DNA from: Erodium maritimum | Lineage: Eukaryota; Streptophyta; Magnoliopsida; Geraniales; Geraniaceae | Assembly: GCA_963921825.1 (NCBI GenBank) | Contig: OY997594.1 | Span: 3,539,001 to 3,603,000 of the forward strand | Length of the DNA stretch: 64,000 nucleotides | Direction: 5' to 3' | Shown here: one piece after another, positions 22,934 through 31,330 of the stretch | Numbering within the stretch: the first letter of the stretch is position 1 | Layout: each line of letters opens with the position of its first letter | Made by a program: the position numbers and the translations under genes | Notes under the pieces: generated by a model | Told to the model about the DNA's origin: nothing | Databases searched by the model: none | What the model saw: the letters and a program-made list of their open reading frames with translations, nothing else

Positions 22934-23452
22934 AGTATCTTTTCCCAATTCGTTAATCAAACCCAGATATGTAATTCGTTTTATTTGCCTGATTAATCAT
23001 CTTTGTATAGCTACAGGCCGGTTAGATCCTTTGTACAGCAAAAGGCCGTAAAAGATTATTATTTTTTTCGAACGAACATGTAATCTACCTATAGGTTAAG
23101 GTTACATGCTCCATTGTCTTGTTGTAATTGTAATTTCTATGTAGACGCATCAACAGCCTCTGTTTTTTGGATAAATAAATGCAGAGTACAGAACGATTTC
23201 AGTTGTTTATCTCAACAAGCAGTACAAAACAAAGATGTTCTTTTCAGAAATATGCCCTTTTGTTTGAAGCAGCTGGGTCCTCCAGCTCCTTTGTTGAACC
23301 AGGATGTTTTGGTTTTAATGAACATGACAATTACCTGATGTGGATCAGTTTTTTCATGTAGATACCTAACAAAAACCACAATGATGATGGTTTTATGAAA
23401 TTTTCAGAAGGGCGCCTCATAATATGATCAAGTGTAAACTAGACCTCACTTA

Positions 23453-23650
23453 TAGCATCTCCCATTTGATTTTTGGAGAGACCGAAAAGAGCAGTGATTT
23501 CTGATTTATGATATATAATTTTAAGTGGGCACACGGCTCAAGGGGGATTCGTCGTGTGAAAGTAGCTGTTGGGCAATTCTCCCAAACACCGGCAATTCAT
23601 CTAAGGCGATTTGAGCCAGAATTCAGATTCGCCCACCATTGGAAATACTG
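23453..23650. mobile_element. Harbinger-like MITE with TTA target duplication
   Basis: 198 bp between TTA (23450-23452) and TTA (23651-23653). The ends are TAGCATCTCCCATT and, on the minus strand, CAGTATTTCCAATGG, imperfect inverted repeats of the GAGCATCTCCAATGG type. The inside carries GGCGATT and ATTCGCCCACC motifs found in related copies. Confidence 0.6.
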
Positions 23651-24076
23651 TTAGTTATGATAACTGAGAAGGATTAGATTTTTCAACAATTTGAAAATAA
23701 AAAGGTGAAGAGTAATTAAAATCACAGGCTCATTGGTCATAAAACAGCACTAAACACAAGTCCAATTTTTCTAGCACCATAGAGTCCATTCAAAGTGAAG
23801 AAAACAGAGGCAATAAACAGTTCAATTCAAAATTTCCATCCTTAGGAAATTACACCTACTCCCTCTGCAAGTATTAAGGATACGATTCGTAAGCGCACGA
23901 GTCAGAAATTGTTTAAGCATACCAAGAACGACCCAATGAATATTGTGAGCCTGCAAGGCCAAGGCATGACTGAATATTTCAATACAGCTCCTTGGTCAGC
24001 ACATAAAGGCCACCAAAATCTCCCAAAATCCAAGAATTACATCAGTCCAAGAACATACATCCAAAACCCATCTTGC

Positions 24077-24084
24077 TATAAATA
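24077..24084 (+). promoter_or_regulatory. TATA box of the PIP-like peptide gene
   Basis: TATAAATA stands 71 bp before the ATG at 24155, with C/A-rich leader sequence between. Its position fits a transcription start near 24110. Confidence 0.6.
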
Positions 24085-24154
24085 TTTTAAACCCCATTCC
24101 TTCATCTTCACCTACCTTGCACAACTAAACACGCTTTGTTCCCAACTTTTGGAG

Positions 24155-24367
24155 ATGGGTTTTGCAAGAATAAGCGTTATATTGGTGATTTTCGCGGCGA
24201 TCCTGAGCGTAAACGGCGTTGAAGGAGGAAGAGTATTGCAGGAGGACTTTGCAGGTGATATTGGTTTAGTGGAATATCCAACTACAGCTTTGGAGGAGGC
24301 AAGTTTCATGGCTTCATGGTTTCAGAAATTGGCCTCAGGACCAAGCCCCAAAGGCCCTGGCCACTGA
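24155..24367 (+). CDS. PIP/PIPL-type secreted peptide precursor (SGPS motif)
   Basis: One exon, 70 residues. Residues 1-24 form a signal peptide: short basic start, hydrophobic core ISVILVIFAAILSV, small residues before the predicted cut near Gly22-Gly25. The middle (25-57) is a variable, acidic pro-region. The extreme C-terminus is KLASGPSPKGPGH, which matches the conserved SGPS..GxGH core of the PAMP-induced secreted peptides (PIP1/PIP2 and PIP-like). In Arabidopsis the processed C-terminal peptide, with hydroxylated Pro, is perceived by the receptor kinase RLK7 and amplifies immune signalling. The upstream in-frame ATG at 23909 was not used because the TATA box at 24077 lies downstream of it and the signal peptide starts only at 24155. 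The stop follows the last His directly, as in the family. Expression and ligand activity are inferred. Confidence 0.85.
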   Translation: MGFARISVILVIFAAILSVNGVEGGRVLQEDFAGDIGLVEYPTTALEEASFMASWFQKLASGPSPKGPGH

Positions 24368-24634
24368 TCATCTATCTCTTCCAAATTCAAACAGCCAATT
24401 TGTTTATTGCATACAGTATGTGTCTATTTTGTCTCAAAGGGTCATGCATGATAAAAATAATTGATATACATTTTAATTTTTTTTAGCATGATCTCATATG
24501 TATATTTTATGTTTCATTTGTCTATTCTTGTATAAATATGTTTGTTCTTCCTGACCCTCAAAAGCCAGTGTAAATGATAAGCAAACTAGTATTCTTCACA
24601 TTCTTGTCCCTGTATTCTTTATTATACTTCCTAG

Positions 24635-24834
24635 GAATAACTGCAAAAACATACCTTGGGGTATTCTCTTTTTGAAACTTGACAATTTAAAAAAAATGTT
24701 ATGAGCTTGTAAGGGTAAAATCATTGGTTTTATACAAATTGCAACAAAAAATAAGTTCATGGTACTTTTTTGAAATTATCGAAGAGGATTACAAGTTGCA
24801 AAAAATAAGTACATACTTTTTTGCAATTATCCCT
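24635..24834. repeat. Foldback element family A downstream of the PIP-like gene
   Basis: Starts GGAATAACTGCAAAAACATA and ends TACTTTTTTGCAATTATCC. It is a short copy with an AAATTGCAACAAAAAATAAG inner arm. Confidence 0.65.
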
Positions 24835-24925
24835 AATTTCTAGTTGTAAATTTAAAAAACCGAGTCATATATGGGAGTTATACTCCTTCGTTGTCTCTTA
24901 CTGCATGTAAGAATTGAATTTTACA

Positions 24926-25105
24926 AGGGTTCATGCCAAAACCTACCCTAAAATATTATCCCCCAAAAAAAGATCTTATCTTTTGTCCACACTTTTAAGA
25001 TATACAAAGCATTGTCCACAGCCAAAAACATAACTTATCTTATGTCCACGCTTTTATGGTGCAGGACAACATAACAGTTCAGGAGAATACTTTAGGATTA
25101 ACCAT
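24926..25105. repeat. Degenerate family B element
   Basis: AGGGTTCATGCCAAAACCTA at the left, TTTTGTCCACACTTTTAAGA in the middle, and GAATACTTTAGGATTAACC at the right follow the order seen at 17996 and 20669, but with many changes. Confidence 0.45.
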
Positions 25106-25467
25106 TTTTACAAAGAGGCCAAACTTGTATGGATGAATTGTTACCATGTATATAGAGTGAGCTTCAATATATATTGAATCTCACTCCATATATGGTATAG
25201 ATTTAAGGCAGCATGTTTCTATGCTTGATGTGGCTTACAAAGTGGTGCATAACATGGATAAAATGCTACTACATATAGCAAGGGAATCATTAACAAAAAG
25301 TCACTATTCACCAAAATATAAGCTCAATTAGGCACTCTTTCATTTCAATTAGTCACCAAAAGCCAATATGGCAACAGCTAGAATGTGTAGCAACCTCTAG
25401 TAGAAGAACGAAAAAAACTAGAAATGAAGTTTATACAGAGGCCTTTGTAGTTGGCACAAAAGGGTAT

Positions 25468-27946
25468 TCAAGCCCTCTTGGCTTTCTTGTTTGAAACCCC
25501 ATCCTTCTTATCAGGAGCCCCGGAGGCCTTCTTCTTGTCCTTCCTCTCCCTCTTTTTCAAAGCAGTCATGCGTGCCTTCAGAATGGTTGCGTAGGAGGCT
25601 TGAAATTTCTGATGGTCCTTTGCTCCAACCTGAGATAAAGAAAGCATGCAAGACTTGTTACTGGGGATCATACTGTGAAATACTACATATTCGGCTCAAG
25701 GTTGGTATATTTTAGAGATAATTGTAAAAAAATATATATGCTGAGGTATTCATATTTTGGGCATTGTAACCCTCTTCTTTGGTAATTGCAAAAAAAAATT
25801 GTCCTGAAAATCTGTTTCTAAATCATCATTTAGAAACAGATGTACACAAGGTGGAACAAAAAGGCAAGTACTAGGTACCTTTTTGCAATTAACAAAGAAG
25901 AGAACTACAACTTGCAAAAAGTGAATACCTCTTGCAATTATCCATATATTTTACATTCATAAAAATAAATTAAAAAAATCGACAAGGATATTCATACTAC
26001 ACTTTTCTTGCTTTCTTTGCAATCAGATATGTGAGGGGCTTAAGCCTTGGACCTTTTAGGCTTGCACATACTAGTGTCATATTTTCATAAAATAAGATAC
26101 CAAATCTATGATCCTCAATCCTCATCAAACATATTATAACTAATTCCAAACCAGTGACCACTATCTAGCTATTAAAATGCCGATAGAGGTAAACCTATCT
26201 GTACAGAGAAGTACTAATGCATCTGCAGCAATGAAGGGAGAAAACAGAATGACAGAGAAGTAGAAAAACAATCATTCAAAGATCTCACATCGCGAATCTA
26301 AATATACACATGAATTTGGAATAACACACATGTAAAGAAGGTCTCCTATAACTTTTACTTAAGACTTGGCACAAAGCTATATAAAGTTTGAAGTGAGAAA
26401 AAAGAAGCCAAGGTCAAAATCTACAAACGCTTACAACTATTTCGAACCGCTTTCGTTTACAAGTCACTAGCATAATAGGTGTGATGAGCATGGATTGAAT
26501 TATGGTAAGCAATCAATTAAAAACAAGGTAAAACTTCAGCTCTTTTCGGCCCAACCTCAAAGATAACACCAACAAAAGCTATCACAGATAACACCAACAA
26601 CAAAAACTATGTTGAGGGCATAGAAACTAAATAAGTAGTCTGTTCACATACTTCCTAGGGGTAACGTTAATAACACACTCCCCGCGACCTTTTAATTTCA
26701 AAAATACACTGTATAGGTGCTGACTTATCAGGAACACGTTGTCACCTTTCTCATAAATACAAACAAAATTTACGGTTTTCGTTAATTTTCTAGGGATCCC
26801 GTTAGTTTGGTTCACATTTTTTGCAGGGTTGACGTTATTAGCCAAAATTAACGTAATCAGTGGTTTTTTGTATTTATGAGAAAGGTGACAATGTGTTCCC
26901 GATAAGCCAGCACCTATACAACAGAGTGTTTTTGCAAATAAAGGTAGTCGAGTGGGTGTTAATAACGTTTCCCCTGCATCCTATGTAAGTGATAATAAGC
27001 CTATGGACACAAGTCGACTCACATTACTTGATTACAATCACAAATGTGTGTGCGCTAAACATACTTGTAAGAGCCAAATGTCTTATACTTTTAGCAATTA
27101 CCTTACCAGATTCGTTCAAATTTATGCATTATCCCACTCAGTATGACCTAATGTGTCTCTAATTGTGCAAGTTTTGGACATAAAACAGGCTGAATTGGAG
27201 CCTAAAATGAATAAACAGCAACAGGCTTATTGGTTATTGCCATTGACAAATGGGGGTAGTTGCATCAACGATCACAGGAAATACCCACATTATGCTACAA
27301 CCACCAAGAACCACATAAACTAACAGACGAGCAGAAACCCATACCGAAGTAGAAGTAGTTTTCTTCTTGCCAGTGGTGGCACGAATCAGGCATCTGTAGT
27401 CAATCGGTTCTCCAGCAGACACCATCTTATTCTTCTGCACTTTAGACTTCAACGATGCTGAAGACACAAAACAGAAACACAAATGCACACATCAGTAAAT
27501 CAGGAAATACAAAACCTATAAAGAATGCTGAATTTCTTATGCCTAAAAGAACAAAAAATTAGCAAAAATTACATCTCTTGAGAGTAACCCAAACAGTGCC
27601 CTTCTCCTTGGTGCTCTCAAACATGCTGGTGAGATCATTAAGAAACGGGTCTGGCTGTAGATTCACCTATTCATCAAATCAACCATAAAAATCAAACAGA
27701 TCCACAATTTCGTCGAGGATCAAAAAACAAGAGAAACCAATCGACACCCACAACGTTGAAAATTCACAATCCTTCCAAATCAAATTCATATCGATTCTCA
27801 GCAGGAATGGATCGAACACACATAAGGCACTGGAATCGAAAGAAAATTTGAAGAATACATGCGAATTTGAAGGAAGAGTTCGTGATCTAATCCATGCATA
27901 CAAATATGATACGCAATACAGAACAAAAACTGGATCTCGTTACCAT
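25468..27946 (-). CDS. SRP14: Signal recognition particle 14 kDa subunit
   Basis: Four coding exons: 27946-27944, 27666-27573, 27457-27345 and 25629-25468, giving 123 residues (plant SRP14 about 120). Exon 1 codes only the start Met: ATG is followed at once by GTAACG, and the next exon opens GTGAATCTACAG. The N-terminal block QPDPFLNDLTSMFE, then KGTVWVTLKR and DYRCLIRATTGKKK, are the SRP14 alpha/beta fold. VGAKDHQKFQASYATILKARMTALKKRERKDKKK is the conserved RNA-binding end with a basic tail. With SRP9 it binds the Alu domain of SRP RNA and slows elongation while ribosomes are targeted to the ER. The 1.7-kb last intron contains a family A and a family D element. The alternative of a start in exon 2 is rejected because no in-frame ATG precedes the conserved block there. 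Confidence 0.94.
25714..25950. repeat. Foldback element family A in SRP14 intron 3
   Basis: AGATAATTGTAAAAAAATAT at the left and CTTGCAATTATCC at the right. Inner arms TGTTTCTAAATCATCATTTAG and GAAACAGATGTACACAAGG fit the family pattern, though changed. Confidence 0.65.
26651..26975. repeat. Foldback element family D in SRP14 intron 3
   Basis: Starts CTAGGGGTAACGTTAATAAC and ends GTTAATAACGTTTCCCCTG. Inner mirrored parts are GACAACGTG..AAATACAAA and the complement. The same order recurs at 57112-57425 in a sorting nexin intron. Confidence 0.75.
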
Positions 27947-28699
27947 TGTAGAAGATTTTCGCGCTGAGATTGAAGTTGCGAAGCGAATACGAGAGAGGAG
28001 ACCTATGAGAAATCGGACGCCGAACTGAAGAAAAAAAGGAGAGTATATATATTTATCGGCACTGTACTGGTTGTGCTTGTTTAGCAGTATTGTATTATTC
28101 CAATTTTACCCCTGTCGATTTCTTTTTTGAGGGGTTTCGATTTAACAAGTTCTAGGGCTTGGAAAATAAATAAATAATTTTTTTTACATATTTTATTTTT
28201 GGTTAAATTATTCCAAATTTTTACTCATAAAGTAGCTTATGTTCGAGGAAAATTGTTGTACTTTTATGGAATTATAGTATCTTAATGGTTATTTGAATAA
28301 TATGAATAGAATAATTTTATTTTTCGAAATAGTGTCAGTAAGTATGACTTGTTTTTGATGTATTCTCTCCATCATCGGTCGAGAAGCAATACCTTATCCC
28401 TCGTAATGTTCTTGAGACCTCTGTCTGGTTTCTTACGCTCGATACAAGTTAGGTAAAAACGCAACCTTAAAATGTCCTCCTTTGTATCGTCTACCACCCT
28501 GCTATCATCATCGGTCTTACTCCTTCCACTTAACTTACCATTGGTTTTCGATATGGCGGTGGTGGTCTTCTATCCTGGGCTTGCTACACCGGGCATTGTC
28601 CTAGTGAAGTCGAAGTGGGACCGGTCTGTGAAGCATGTCGGCCATGCACTATCGTCGTTGCCTGATGTATCGTCTCCAACCCTTGATGGTCTTGTTTCA

Positions 28700-29475
28700 G
28701 GGTCAAGTTGACTACTAGGGTTCTAGCTCAACCCATCCTGGTGGTGCTTGCGGATGAGGCGACGGTTAGGGTTCCAACCCAACCCATCCCGTTGCCGACA
28801 ATTGGGGTTCTCCAGGATGATTTCTCTGCATACTCCCTCACCGAGGAAGAAGCGATGGAGGTTTTGGTTTTGTATACTCCGATGGACTCTCAAGTAATGG
28901 CTCGGGTCCAATTTGGTATATTGGGGCGAATTCTATCCATCCCCCAACCCGCCCCAAAATGACTCCATGCTCACGATCATTACGTGTGCATGGGGGCGAT
29001 TGGCCTCGAGCTTGGTAGTCAAAGACCTGAAACCATGGACTTTGGCGTTCTACATCACGTCCCAAGAGGCAAGGGCTTGAGTTCGCATCAACAAACCATA
29101 ATGCTTCAATGGCCACTCGTTGCTGGTTGGAGAGATTGTGGACCCGATGACTCGGGTGCTCTCTAGGTTGGATCAGATCTAACTTTGGGTGTATGTTCGG
29201 GAAATTCCACCACCCGCCTAAACCAAGGCCACTAGGGAAGTCATCGATGCCACGTTGGGGAAGTGTGTGGACATCCCATGTGACTAATGAGGCCCGTGCT
29301 GGGACAGAACAATTAAGATCCGATTATGGATGGATTTACATCACCCTTTTCATCCTATTACGGCTATGAGGTTCAGGGACTTTCTCAGAGCCAGAAAGGA
29401 TTACGCTAACCTATGAGCATCTCCTATATTTTTGTTCTCATTGTGAACGAATTTAACCTATGGTTTGAGTTTATG
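28700..29475 (+). pseudogene. LINE ORF1-type (DUF4283/zinc-knuckle) remnant
   Basis: Broken frames read, in order, WVYVREIPPPA, ATREVIDATLGKCVDIP, TIKIRLWMDLHHPFHP and TYEHLLYFCSHCERI. This matches the order of plant non-LTR ORF1 proteins (an 'A..IG..IG' block, 'RVRV.LD...PL', then 'YE.LP.FC..CGR..H'). Several stops interrupt it (for example at 29164-29166). The left limit is uncertain: the earlier open frame from 28472 may or may not belong to it. Confidence 0.55.
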
Positions 29476-30431
29476 AATGGGAGATACTGAGAACTCCAAA
29501 ATTTGATGACATAAATGGATAAGTTTAGTTAGAGAGCATTATCCTTTTTAGATGCTTGGGAATCTGAGCTTCCTCTTATCTCATCGGACACGAACACACA
29601 TGAATAATATAATGTACTAGGAGACAAGAAATTAAAACAGCTCAGTACCATTAATAATCTTTGACTATATATCTAACACGCAGACTACACACAATTATAA
29701 CTCGATAACTTAAATATTTTAATAATTATTGCATGATGAGAAAAAAAATGTAGTGGTAATTGACTTTAATTAAAAGTCAAGATCAGAAAAATGAAATAAT
29801 TCACAAACTTTGACATGACCCGAAACATTGTATGAGGGCCAGAAGAGCATCAAGTCCACATCCCGATTTAGCGTGTACAGAAAGTCAACTGTAGCGTGTC
29901 TTCTAGAAGACATAGTAATTGTAGTTTAGTGTAATATATTTATCATTAACCTTCATCCCATAGAACTATGTCCAGTTGTTGTTTTGTTAATTTTGGATTA
30001 AATTATCCTTAAGAGCATTGATAGTGGGGAACGGCCGATTGAGGGAGGCCTTTGATATTGAAAGTTTAGTTTCCCGATCGAACTTTAGGCTTGTGATTGT
30101 AAGATCCGATTTTCGATATCGATGATCGAGTCTTCACTTTCGGCGTTGAAGGCTCAACCTTCGTGATAGACCGAGCCTTTAATGTCGACTACTATCACTA
30201 TTTAAAGCGTCGATGCCTCGGATTCTGGAATTGTCAACAACTTCAGGACGATCAGCGAGATGGTATCTCTCAAACAAGGCGACGCATCGTCTAGAAACCA
30301 ACTACCAGGTCGATCTATCATATCGACATTCTAGGAAGAACGGTCGATAGAGAGATCCGACCGATTACGCTGCCAAAAATGAGCACCACATCTACCAGAT
30401 ATTAGAGATTCTGATAGACGAGACCTACAAC
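29476..30431. other. Intergenic, no recognised gene
   Basis: AT-rich up to about 30000, then a more balanced stretch (30010-30430) with many TCGA/CGAT motifs but no open frame of note. No gene or named repeat could be assigned. Confidence 0.4.
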
Positions 30432-30644
30432 CAATGGCGGAGCTATGTTTTTTGATGAGGAGGGCACCAAAAAATTTAAATAGTAATACACAACGTCAAA
30501 AAAAATTGAAGAGGGGCACAACTAAAAAATTATAAGAACTAAAAGGGTATTTTTCAAAAAATTCAAAATTTAGTAGCAAATTTTCAAAAAAAAATATTTG
30601 AGGGGTGGCACGTGACTCCCGGGCCCTACCTAGCTCCGCCACTG
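30432..30644. mobile_element. hAT-like MITE with 8-bp target duplication
   Basis: Terminal inverted repeats CAATGGCGGAGCTATG and, on the minus strand, CAGTGGCGGAGCTAGG enclose 213 bp. It is flanked directly by CCTACAAC on both sides (30424-30431 and 30645-30652). An 8-bp duplication is the mark of hAT transposition. There is no transposase inside. Confidence 0.85.
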
Positions 30645-31067
30645 CCTACAACAAATCAAACAAAGAAGAACTTGTTGTCGTCTTCTGATAACAAAGACTA
30701 GTTTCAGAACCGTGAGAGAAGAATTGACGATACGGACTTGAGACAAGAAACGGGACTAGACGGATGAGCTCGGAATACAAGAACACAACACTCGATCGAG
30801 CTCCAACAAAATGGTGGGAGGAAATCTGCCGGAAACGATGAAAGTTGGCATGTTACAATTACTCAAGGAAATTATGCCACGTGACCCAAAAACAGGCCGT
30901 AATCTAATGTTACCAGCGTAGCAGGGCATCACAATCACAGCTGACCTCACATCCAACACAAACCCGCCACGTACCCCTCCTGACGAGAGCAGCGCTCACG
31001 GATCGGGCAGTCCCACCAGCCAACGAAACGAAAATATCTCAGCCGCCATTCCGTCGCCGGCCACCTC

Positions 31068-31301
31068 AGTCAAACCTCACCAACAACCCAAAACCACCCG
31101 ACAGAAAGTGAAACCCCAAATCAACGGTCAGATCTCCGGCGACCATGGCACCTTCCAAGAAAAACACCTCCGAGTAAAAAAAAAAATTAAAAAAATTAAA
31201 ACTTGTGCAGTACGTAGGTGACGTGACCATCTTCTCCTCCTCCTCTACTCTCCATTTCCATTCACATCACATCTATTTCTCAGTACCCAAACAACTTGAC
31301 C
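31068..31301. promoter_or_regulatory. W-box and TGACG elements upstream of the WRKY gene
   Basis: A W-box (TTGACT) lies on the minus strand at 31068-31073, a TTGACC W-box at 31296-31301 and a TGACG bZIP-type site at about 31218-31222. WRKY33 in Arabidopsis is autoregulated through W-boxes; that such control occurs here is inference. Short sites like these also occur by chance. Confidence 0.4.
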
Positions 31302-31330
31302 GTTCTTCGAATCTCTCACTCTCTCAATCT

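Noticed and set aside
23909-24154. In-frame N-terminal extension of the PIP-like peptide (82 codons)
   Set aside because: It would bury the signal peptide and places the TATA box inside the coding sequence.
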